Under the pieces are notes generated by a model. That model had not been told where the DNA came from, made no database searches, and was given only the letters and a program-made list of their open reading frames with translations. A stretch of DNA of 64,000 nucleotides from Chitinophaga pinensis (lineage in GTDB: Bacteria > Bacteroidota > Bacteroidia > Flavobacteriales_D > Crocinitomicaceae), in the NCBI GenBank assembly GCA_945883825.1, contig CAMCYF010000001.1:124001-188000 (forward strand), read 5' to 3'. Position numbers and translations under genes: made by a program. Shown here piece after piece: positions 36,266-42,699 of this stretch (position 1 is the stretch's first letter; each line of letters starts with the position of its first letter).

Positions 36266-36648
36266 TAACTTTTGATTGCAATACAAGAGATTTCAATTGA
36301 TGAATCGAGCGGCAAACGAGCAACTTCTACTGTTTCTCTTGCTGGCGGAACAGAATCAAAATAAGTAGCATAAACAGCATTTACTTTTTGAAAGTCGCCC
36401 AAATCTTTTAAAAAAATTGAGCATTTTACAATATGCGTAAAGTCCATTTCTGCTGCATGCAAAAGTTTTTCAATGTTTGACATAACAAGATGAGTCGCAC
36501 TTTCAATTGTTTCCATTTCTAAAAGTCCAGTTTTAGGATTAATTGGACATTGTCCACTAATAAAAAGCATTCCATTTGCTAGAATTGCTTGACTATAAGG
36601 TCCAATTGGAGCAGGAGCATTTGGTATTTGAAGTGCTTTTTTATTCAT
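36265..36648 (-). CDS. ridA: RidA family enamine/imine deaminase
   Basis: A 127-residue cytoplasmic trimeric protein that hydrolyses reactive enamines/imines (e.g. 2-aminoacrylate) released by PLP enzymes. Conserved blocks: PAPIGPYSQAILANGMLFISGQ, HLVMSNIEKLLHAAEMDF, and PPARETVEVARLPLDSSIEI with the Arg that binds the substrate carboxylate. Length is typical. Its stop overlaps the start of the glycosyltransferase gene (TAATG). The promoter box TATGTTTG is 40 nt upstream and abuts the promoter box of the divergent amidotransferase gene. Confidence 0.95.
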   Translation of the reverse strand: MNKKALQIPNAPAPIGPYSQAILANGMLFISGQCPINPKTGLLEMETIESATHLVMSNIEKLLHAAEMDFTHIVKCSIFLKDLGDFQKVNAVYATYFDSVPPARETVEVARLPLDSSIEISCIAIKS

Positions 36649-36679
36649 ATTTACTTTTAGATAAATTCAATTTGTTTTT

Positions 36680-36687
36680 TACTTTTG
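36680..36687 (+). promoter_or_regulatory. -7 promoter box TACTTTTG for the PabA/TrpG-like gene
   Basis: Exact TAnnTTTG match, 23 nt before the GTG start. It directly abuts the oppositely oriented box of ridA. Confidence 0.5.
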
Positions 36688-36695
36688 CAAACATA
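36688..36695 (-). promoter_or_regulatory. -7 promoter box TATGTTTG for ridA
   Basis: Exact TAnnTTTG match on the minus strand, back-to-back with the box of the divergent gene. The two polymerase footprints must overlap. Confidence 0.45.
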
Positions 36696-36710
36696 CTAAA
36701 TTCAAAATAG

Positions 36711-37274
36711 GTGAAAGTTCTTGTCGTTGATTTTTATGACTCATTTACCTTTAATCTTGTTCATTATTTAGAAGCTCTAGATTGTAATGTTACAGTTATA
36801 AAACACGATATTTTAGAACTTAACACTTTAACGGAATTTCAAGCGGTTTTATTGTCACCAGGTCCTGGTTTACCAAATGAAAAAGTTAATTTATTTGAGA
36901 TTCTATCCATCTGTGATTCAACTATTCCTGTTTTTGGAATCTGCTTGGGTTTACAAGGGATTGGAATGTATTTAGGTGGTCAATTAGTCAATCAAGAGAT
37001 TGTAAAGCACGGAGTTCAAGAGGAAATAACTATTTTAAATAAAACAGGATTGTTTCGGGGTTTTCCTGATGAAATCAATGTTGGTTTATATCACAGTTGG
37101 AAGATAGAAGGAATTCATGAAGATTACATCACGGCTAAAAGTAAAAACGGAACCATTATGGCTCTTGAATCAAATAATCGAAAAATCTATGCTGTACAAT
37201 TTCATCCAGAATCAATAATGACAGATATGGGGAAGGAAATTTTATTGAATTTCATAAATTTGCATAAATTATAA
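36711..37274 (+). CDS. Class I glutamine amidotransferase, PabA/TrpG-like
   Basis: A 187-residue cytoplasmic protein that supplies ammonia to a chorismate-using synthase (anthranilate or aminodeoxychorismate). Start is GTG: no ATG is available and KVLVVDFYDSFTFNLVHYLE is the family N-terminus. Motifs: LLSPGPGLPNE, FGICLGLQGIGMYLGG (catalytic Cys ~80) and AVQFHPESIMTDMG (catalytic His/Glu). The usual CLGHQ is CLGLQ here, and YHSW replaces the common YHS(L) block. No synthase subunit (TrpE/PabB) lies nearby in the window, so the partner and pathway cannot be assigned. Promoter box at 36680. Confidence 0.88.
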   Translation: MKVLVVDFYDSFTFNLVHYLEALDCNVTVIKHDILELNTLTEFQAVLLSPGPGLPNEKVNLFEILSICDSTIPVFGICLGLQGIGMYLGGQLVNQEIVKHGVQEEITILNKTGLFRGFPDEINVGLYHSWKIEGIHEDYITAKSKNGTIMALESNNRKIYAVQFHPESIMTDMGKEILLNFINLHKL

Positions 37275-37348
37275 GATGATAAATAAAATTGAATTTTTCT
37301 AAATGAACAATAAGCCAAATTACTTGTATTAACAAACATATTCTTTAC

Positions 37349-39766
37349 ATGAAAATTATTTTATCATTCTTATTAATACTATTTTATTCACTTGCTTTTT
37401 CACAATCTGGAATTGTAAGAGGATTAATTACAAATGCATTAAACAACAAACCAATTGAGCAAGCTAAGGTTCAAGTTCTAGATCAGCAATTGGGTGCGAT
37501 TTCAGATGAAAATGGTATTTATGAAATAAGTGGCATTAAACCTGGAGTTTATTCTTTTAAAGTTGTTGTTTCAGGGTTTAAAGCTTTTCAAATCAATGAA
37601 ATAACAGTAACAAATGCTCGTTCTGTTTCTTTGGATTTTGCATTGGAAGAAATCGTTTTAGAGCAACAGGAGGTTGTCGTGAAAGCTAACCCTTTTATCA
37701 GGAAAATAGAATCTCCTGTATCTTTAAAAACGCTAAATTCAACAGAAATCGAACGTTTGCCAGGCGCAAATAGAGATGCAAGTAAGGTAATCGCCTCTCT
37801 TCCTGGAGTTGCTTCTCGTGCAACTTTCCGAAATGACATTATTATTCGTGGAGGTTCTCCAGGGGAAAATAAATTTTATTTAGACGGCATAGAAGTTCCA
37901 AACATTAATCACTTTGCAACACAAGGGTCGAGTGGGGGACCAGTTGGACTTTTAAACATAAATTTCATTCGAGAAGTTGATTTCTATTCTGGGGCCTTTC
38001 CTGCAAATCGTGCTAATAGTTTAAGTTCTGTTCTAGCATTCAAGCAAAAAGATGGAAATCCAGATGCGATTATTACAAATTTTGCTTTGGGATCAAGTGA
38101 TGCAGCCCTTACTTTAGACGGGCCTCTAGGGAAGAAAGTAGATTTTATTTTTTCAGCAAGACGCTCTTATTTGCAATTTTTGTTTGCTGCATTGAAATTA
38201 CCGATTCTTCCAACTTACAATGATTTTCAGTATAAAATCAATTATAAAATCAATCAAAAAAATAAGTTAACCTTTATTGGTCTCGGTGCTATAGATGTTT
38301 TTCGATTAAATGATAAAGTAAATGAAAATGTCACAGACACCGCCACGCTTGAGAAAAACAATTTTATTCTTGGAAATCTTCCTATACAAAATCAATGGAA
38401 CTATACAATGGGTGTAAATTGGCTTCATTATTCTAAAAACTCTTATCAAACAGTTGTTTTAAGTAGAAATATGTTAAATAATAGTGCTTCAAGGTATAAA
38501 TATCGAATAGAAACACCTGAGAATTTACTTTTTGATTACGCTTCCTTTGAAGCAGAGAACAAGTTTCGTTTTGAGCATAATTACACAAAAAATGGATGGC
38601 GATTAAACGCAGGTTTTGCTTATGAATATAGCAGGTATTATAATAAAACATATAACAATATTACAGTTCAGGGTTTGCCAGATACAGTAGAATTTAAATC
38701 GAATCTATTTTTAAGTAAAGTTGCTGTATTTGGACAATTAAGCAAAGGATTTATTAATGAGCGATTAAATTTATCAATTGGATTAAGAAGTGATGTGAAC
38801 ACCTATTCTAGAAGCATGATGAACCCATTAGAACAACTTTCTCCAAGTTTATCTATAAATTACCGCATAAATGAACAATGGGCTTTAAATGGCAATATAG
38901 CGCGCTACCATCAATTGCCTTCATACACGATACTTGGTTACAGAAATACTGCTGGTACTTTAGTTAACAAAGAAAATGACTTAGAATACATAAGTGCAGA
39001 TCATTTTGTTCTAGGTACAGAATTTTTAAGTAAGAAAAATGCACGATTTACACTTGAAGGATTTTACAAGTCTTATGATAAATATCCTTTTTCGGTTAAA
39101 GATTCATTATGTTTAGCAAATATCGGTTCTGACTTTGGAATTGTTGGAAACGAAGAAGTTAAATCTATTTCAACAGGACGTAGCTATGGATTAGAATTTT
39201 TATACCAACAAAAATTATACAAAGGTTTCTATGCTGTTTTTGCTTATACATTTGTGAATTCAGAATTTAAGGATAAAGACAATGTTTATGTTCCAACAGC
39301 CTGGGATAGCAAACACATTGTTTCTTTAACCGGAGGTAAACGCTTTAAAAAAGGTTGGGAACTTGGATTGAGATGGCTTTATTCAGGAGGTTCGCCTTAC
39401 ACGCCCTATAGTGCTGCTTCAGGATTAAAACAGAATTGGGATATCAATGGACAAGGAATTTTAGATTATTCTCAATTAAATACCAAGCGTGAATCAAGTT
39501 TTCATCAGTTAAACCTTCGTGTCGACAAAAAAATATTTCTAGAAAAATTAACGATGAATTTTTATTTGGACATACAAAATGCCTATGGTTACAAAGCAAT
39601 ATTAGCACAAACAATGTTAGTGGAAACAGACGCAAATGGAACTCCAATTGAGGATCCTAATGACCCTAGTCGATATAAAACAAAATTAATAGAAAATGCA
39701 ACTGGCATTTTACAGCCCACAATTGGAATTATCATTGAATTTGCTGCAAAAAAGAATAAAAAATAA
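37349..39766 (+). CDS. TonB-dependent outer-membrane receptor with carboxypeptidase-like N-domain
   Basis: Energised uptake of an unknown ligand across the outer membrane. 805 residues: signal peptide (ends ~LAFSQ, residue 19); CarboxypepD_reg domain ~22-105 (GIVRGLITNALNNKPIEQAK, AISDENGIYEISGIKPG); plug ~120-240 (SKVIASLPGVASRATF, DIIIRGGSPGENKFYLDGIE); beta-barrel ~260-805, rich in aromatic amphipathic strands (YGLEFLYQQKLYKGFYAVF, NLRVDKKIFLEKLTMNFYLD). No SusD partner follows, so it is not a classic polysaccharide SusCD pair. Proteins with this layout are also seen for metal or siderophore uptake. Confidence 0.93.
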   Translation: MKIILSFLLILFYSLAFSQSGIVRGLITNALNNKPIEQAKVQVLDQQLGAISDENGIYEISGIKPGVYSFKVVVSGFKAFQINEITVTNARSVSLDFALEEIVLEQQEVVVKANPFIRKIESPVSLKTLNSTEIERLPGANRDASKVIASLPGVASRATFRNDIIIRGGSPGENKFYLDGIEVPNINHFATQGSSGGPVGLLNINFIREVDFYSGAFPANRANSLSSVLAFKQKDGNPDAIITNFALGSSDAALTLDGPLGKKVDFIFSARRSYLQFLFAALKLPILPTYNDFQYKINYKINQKNKLTFIGLGAIDVFRLNDKVNENVTDTATLEKNNFILGNLPIQNQWNYTMGVNWLHYSKNSYQTVVLSRNMLNNSASRYKYRIETPENLLFDYASFEAENKFRFEHNYTKNGWRLNAGFAYEYSRYYNKTYNNITVQGLPDTVEFKSNLFLSKVAVFGQLSKGFINERLNLSIGLRSDVNTYSRSMMNPLEQLSPSLSINYRINEQWALNGNIARYHQLPSYTILGYRNTAGTLVNKENDLEYISADHFVLGTEFLSKKNARFTLEGFYKSYDKYPFSVKDSLCLANIGSDFGIVGNEEVKSISTGRSYGLEFLYQQKLYKGFYAVFAYTFVNSEFKDKDNVYVPTAWDSKHIVSLTGGKRFKKGWELGLRWLYSGGSPYTPYSAASGLKQNWDINGQGILDYSQLNTKRESSFHQLNLRVDKKIFLEKLTMNFYLDIQNAYGYKAILAQTMLVETDANGTPIEDPNDPSRYKTKLIENATGILQPTIGIIIEFAAKKNKK

Positions 39767-39776
39767 TTTTACTTTT

Positions 39777-40118
39777 TTATTCTTTCCAATCGTCATAACC
39801 ACCAATCAGGTTATACACTTTTTTGAAACCCAATTTCTTGAAATCTGAACAGGCAGATGTACTTCTTCCTCCTGCAGCACAGTAAACTAAAATAGTTTTT
39901 TGTTTATCTAGCTTAGAAATAGTTTCCGAAAAAGATTTAGAGAAGTAATCGATATTAATAGCATTTTTAATGTGAGCTTCCGAAAATTCTACTGGAGTTC
40001 AAACATCAATAACTAGGGTATTCCCTTTAGTTATTAGTTCCTTAAATTCCTCTCGAGTAATTTTTTTTTGAGAGAATAAAGAAATAGGTAGAAATAGGAG
40101 GATAATTAGAGACTTCAT
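39777..40118 (-). pseudogene. Exported rhodanese-like protein interrupted by an in-frame TGA
   Basis: Reading the minus strand from the ATG at 40118 gives 113 codons to a TAA at 39777, interrupted by a TGA at 39999-40001. The signal peptide is MKSLIILLFLPISLFSQ; then EEFKELITKG, VIDV(stop)TPVEFSEAHI, YFSKSFSETISKLDKQK, ILVYCAAGGRSTSACSDF (active-site loop with catalytic Cys intact) and FKKVYNLIGGYDDWKE. The stop replaces the Arg of the conserved DVRTPxEF motif; CGA or AGA to TGA is one base change. The frame is preserved on both sides, including across a 9-A run. The ATG overlaps the stop of the upstream DoxX-like gene (ATGA). A sequencing error, a recent pseudogene, or read-through would all look like this. 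Confidence 0.85.
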
Positions 40119-40450
40119 AAATCTAGAAGCGAATAAATAAATATAACAATATTCAAAATGAGATAAAATAGTGCAGGAAAACTTGAACTTAGACTGTCTT
40201 TTACCCGAAGTCGTGTAAAGAAGGCAAAAAACATCAACAAGCTTAATCCTGCAGAAGAATAAATAAGTATAGTAGGATTGATAAGTCCAAATATTAATCC
40301 AATTGAACCACTTAATTGCGCAAAAGCAACAAATAGAGCGATGTTTGGTAATCCAAATCGCTTAAATTCTTTCTCCATTTTTGAAGAAAAAAAATAGCTT
40401 GTCCCATAAAGGAAAAAAGAAAAACTAGAAAGAAGGATACAAAATAACAA
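40115..40450 (-). CDS. DoxX-like small membrane protein (second paralogue)
   Basis: A 111-residue inner-membrane protein with four predicted transmembrane helices. The start must be a TTG: there is no ATG between the upstream in-frame stop and the family motif SKMEKEFKRFGLPN, which comes right after helix 1. It aligns in layout with its neighbour at 40466 (NVEKEFKQFGLS there), so the two are tandem duplicates. DoxX-like proteins include subunits of thiosulfate:quinone oxidoreductase and many unknown membrane proteins. It overlaps the interrupted rhodanese gene by 4 bp, suggesting a sulfur-related unit, which is inference. Confidence 0.7.
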   Translation of the reverse strand: MLFCILLSSFSFFLYGTSYFFSSKMEKEFKRFGLPNIALFVAFAQLSGSIGLIFGLINPTILIYSSAGLSLLMFFAFFTRLRVKDSLSSSFPALFYLILNIVIFIYSLLDL

Positions 40451-40465
40451 TTTGTTTTCGGCTTA

Positions 40466-40813
40466 TTAAGAACAATAAGATTGCAGCGCTATAAATACGC
40501 ACAAGGATAAAAATATAAAGGAAGGAATTCTCTGCGTTAATGGATTTTTTAATTTAAAATGAAAATATTGAGCAGAAAGCATAAAAAATCCCATTAAAAT
40601 AGCTGAATAAAAAACATAACAAGGTTGACACAGCCCAACTAATAATAAAGTTGCAAGCGCAATTTTTGCTGCTCCTACAGCGCTTCGGATAGTAATGCTT
40701 AGGCCAAATTGTTTGAATTCTTTCTCAACATTGTGAAAACGAAAAACCCAAACAAATAGAACTGAAATTGCAACAATAAGTTGTGCGAAAATTGTGAGGT
40801 TTCCTAAAGTCAT
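40466..40813 (-). CDS. DoxX-like small membrane protein (first paralogue)
   Basis: A 115-residue inner-membrane protein with four hydrophobic helices (LTIFAQLIVAISVLFVWVF; AAKIALATLLLVGLCQPCYV; FYSAILMGFFMLSAQYF; IPSFIFLSLCVFIALQ). The HNVEKEFKQFGLS motif after helix 1 is shared with the next gene and is typical of DoxX-like proteins. A CxxC pair (LCQPC) sits near the end of helix 2. First gene of a three-gene operon: DoxX-like, DoxX-like, rhodanese. A TATATTTG box lies 21 nt upstream. Confidence 0.78.
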   Translation of the reverse strand: MTLGNLTIFAQLIVAISVLFVWVFRFHNVEKEFKQFGLSITIRSAVGAAKIALATLLLVGLCQPCYVFYSAILMGFFMLSAQYFHFKLKNPLTQRIPSFIFLSLCVFIALQSYCS

Positions 40814-40833
40814 TTTATTTAAATTATGTTTGA

Positions 40834-40841
40834 CAAATATA
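40834..40841 (-). promoter_or_regulatory. -7 promoter box TATATTTG for the DoxX-DoxX-rhodanese operon
   Basis: Exact TAnnTTTG match on the minus strand, 21 nt before the ATG; 6 nt from the oppositely oriented channel-gene box. Confidence 0.5.
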
Positions 40842-40847
40842 AATATA

Positions 40848-40855
40848 TAAATTTG
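40848..40855 (+). promoter_or_regulatory. -7 promoter box TAAATTTG for the ion-channel gene
   Basis: Exact TAnnTTTG match, 22 nt before the ATG at 40878. Overlapping divergent arrangement with the DoxX operon. Confidence 0.5.
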
Positions 40856-40877
40856 ATTAATATACTATAACATGTAA

Positions 40878-41525
40878 ATGCAAAATAACAACAAATTAGG
40901 TCTTTTAGATTTTATTGTAATCCTATTGACACTTTATGTTCTTGGTGCATTACTAATTGATTCTTTTTGGCAATTGCCTAAAGAAACTACTATTCTTCTT
41001 AATTACTTTGATTATATAATTTGCTCATTTTTTTTTATTGAGTTTTTATTCCGATTCTGGATTGCAGAGAACAAGCTAATATTTATGAAATGGGGATGGA
41101 TTGATTTATTATCAAGCATACCTATGGTTGATTTCTTCAGAGCAGGCAGAATACTTAGATTAATTAGAATTTTCAGAGTGGTTAGAGCTTTCAAATCAAC
41201 CAAGCAACTTTTTAATCATTTTTTTTAAAACAAAGCTGAAGGAGCACTTACATCAGTTGTTTCTATATCAGTTCTATCGGTTATTTTTTCTGCAATAGCA
41301 ATATTAGAGGTTGAATCATTAGTTCCTAATTCAAATATTAAAACTGCAGAAGATGCATTTTGGTGGTCTTACTCAACATTGCTAAACTCAAGTTATGGAG
41401 ATGTATATCCGGTAACAATGGAGGGTAGAATTATTTCTATGATATTGATGTTTTTTGGTGTTGGATTACTTGGAACAATTACTGCGTATATTGCATCTAT
41501 TTTTGTAAAAGATAAAACAAAGTAA
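40878..41525 (+). pseudogene. Voltage-gated-like ion channel interrupted by an in-frame TAA
   Basis: One frame of 216 codons broken by a TAA at 41226-41228. The first part (116 codons) encodes S1-S4: LLDFIVILLTLYVLGALLID, IICSFFFIEFLFRFWI, and an Arg-rich S4-like helix RAGRILRLIRIFRVVRAF. After the stop the same frame continues NKAEGALTSVVSISVL (S4-S5 link and S5), a pore loop FWWSYSTLLNSSYGDVYPVT and S6 (MILMFFGVGLLGTITAYI) to a TAA at 41523. The stop lies in TTTTTTTTAAAA; AAA to TAA (Lys to stop) is a one-base change. The filter reads NSSYGD rather than TVGYGD, so selectivity may differ from a potassium channel. Without repair or read-through only the voltage-sensor half would be made. Confidence 0.85.
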
Positions 41526-41530
41526 CTGAA

Positions 41531-42329
41531 TTACTTCAGTAACTGAGCCTTATAAGTTTGAAATTTAAGTTTTGAGTCAATGTTTTTTTTAATCTCTTTT
41601 TTATATTTCGAAATTTTGTAAACACCTAAAGCAAAGTAAAGTAAATAACATCCAATTGCAATTCCCATTAAAACAGTTCCTGCAGACTTTATTACTTCTA
41701 AATCAGCCGTCGTCTCATTTGGTAAGTTTCCATTGAATAATTTAGGATGATTAAATGTAATCCATCCATTGTGAAATATAAAACCTAAAATAAATAAATA
41801 AATAAAGAATATTAATTACAGTATAAATGATTTTTTCCCCAAGATAACTAGCACGCAGACCAAATAGTGTTAAAACCACGGCAAGAGATATTTTCTTTTT
41901 GGATAAATCAGATACCATATTTTCAAAATATTTAATTACCGAATCAACATAGTTATAATGTTTTGACTTTATGAATTTGTAGTTTTTAGCATTTATTTCA
42001 TCGAGTTTTTCTAGCTGAACTTTATATTCAGGCGATAAATTAGCCTTGCAAAAGTCAATTTTGTTATCTAATTCATAAAACAACTCGTTCCATTCAAAGT
42101 CTTCATAATTTGTGTGCTCCGCTTTTTCAACCAGATTAGCTAAGTTTCGAAATGTCTTCTGATCATCCTCTGAGAGTTGAAAGTTAATGACTTGATCAAG
42201 TATCAGTTCTTCCTCTTCAATATTATGTTTTTTTCGTTGAATTCCTCTTGAATTAGATGCTAATGATCGATATGCATCACGTCCTAGCTCACGACCGATT
42301 TGATTAATAAAAGCATTAACAATTCCCAT
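41531..42329 (-). pseudogene. Membrane protein of unknown function, frameshifted at an AAAT repeat
   Basis: The intact-looking frame from the ATG at 42329 gives 192 residues ending at 41751, but coding continues in another frame to a TAA at 41531. The first part has MGIVNAFINQIGRELGRD, long charged helices, and starts a transmembrane helix (IIYTVINILYLFI). The second part has GFIFHNGWITFNHPKLFNG, a second helix (AGTVLMGIAIGCYLLYFALG) and a Lys-rich tail (KISKYKKEIKKNIDSKLKF). The switch falls exactly at the AAAT repeat at 41787-41806. Removing one unit gives a continuous 264-residue protein with INILYLFILGFIFHNG at the junction. Family unknown; the start MGIVNxFIxQIGRExGR is common in Flavobacteriales hypotheticals. 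Confidence 0.82.
41787..41806. repeat. AAAT tetranucleotide repeat inside a coding region
   Basis: Four full AAAT units plus a partial unit (TTTA repeats on the coding strand). A four-base unit is not divisible by three, so each gain or loss shifts the reading frame. It sits at the exact join between the two coding frames of the 41531-42329 gene, as in slippage (contingency) loci. Confidence 0.85.
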
Positions 42330-42342
42330 TCTTTTTTTAGAT

Positions 42343-42359
42343 TATTGAAAAATTCAATA
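42343..42359. promoter_or_regulatory. 7-bp inverted repeat upstream of the frameshifted membrane-protein gene
   Basis: TATTGAA and TTCAATA around AAA, 14 nt upstream of the ATG at 42329, in the position of a promoter/operator. The rest of the 42330-42426 gap shows nothing else. Confidence 0.35.
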
Positions 42360-42426
42360 TTAATTATTTAGATAAAGGTAATATCTTAATTCTTATAAAT
42401 AATGGAAAATAAAGAATAATTGGATT

Positions 42427-42699
42427 TTATCTTTTAGAAATTTTGTTATTGCTTATAGGTCGTTGAAGCTTGCATTTGAAGCGATTAATTTCTTTATTAC
42501 GAATTTTTTGATGTTTTGTTTTACAATTCTCTACTCGTTCACGCCATAGTTTGTAAGAAGAAAATTTTAGTTCTTTTTTCATTAATTCCTTAACTTGATC
42601 CTCACGCAAATTAAATTGCATAAAAATAGCGTCAAAAGGAGTCCTGTCTTCCCACGACATTTCGATGATTCGATTGATATCTTTATCGCTTAAAATCAT
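42427..42699 (-). CDS. TIGR03643-family small protein
   Basis: 90 residues from the ATG at 42699; a longer open frame exists, but the family begins at LSDKDINRIIEMSWEDRTPF. Conserved signature: EMSWEDRTPFDAI, QFNLREDQVKELMKKELK, SYKLWRERVENCKTKHQK and a basic C-terminus RFKCKLQRPIS. It looks like a small helical, basic, possibly nucleic-acid-binding protein; function unknown. By memory, family members often lie near SDR or photolyase genes, and here the ATG overlaps the stop of an SDR gene by 4 bp, so the two are coupled. Confidence 0.85.
   Translation of the reverse strand: MILSDKDINRIIEMSWEDRTPFDAIFMQFNLREDQVKELMKKELKFSSYKLWRERVENCKTKHQKIRNKEINRFKCKLQRPISNNKISKR

Noticed and set aside
37349-39766. 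TonB receptor considered as SusC of a polysaccharide locus
   Set aside because: No SusD follows, and the neighbours are a broken rhodanese and DoxX-like genes.
39777-40118. Genome-wide TGA recoding as an explanation for the rhodanese stop
   Set aside because: pyrD, E1, the SDR, the symporter and other genes in the window end with TGA at their expected lengths.
40872-40880. ATG-TAA minimal start-stop just upstream of the channel ATG
   Set aside because: Two-codon overlap by chance in AT-rich DNA; no supporting context.
41518-41546. Direct repeat AGTAACTGA and short hairpin between the convergent channel and membrane-protein genes
   Set aside because: Stem of only 6 bp and overlaps coding ends; not a convincing terminator or attachment site.
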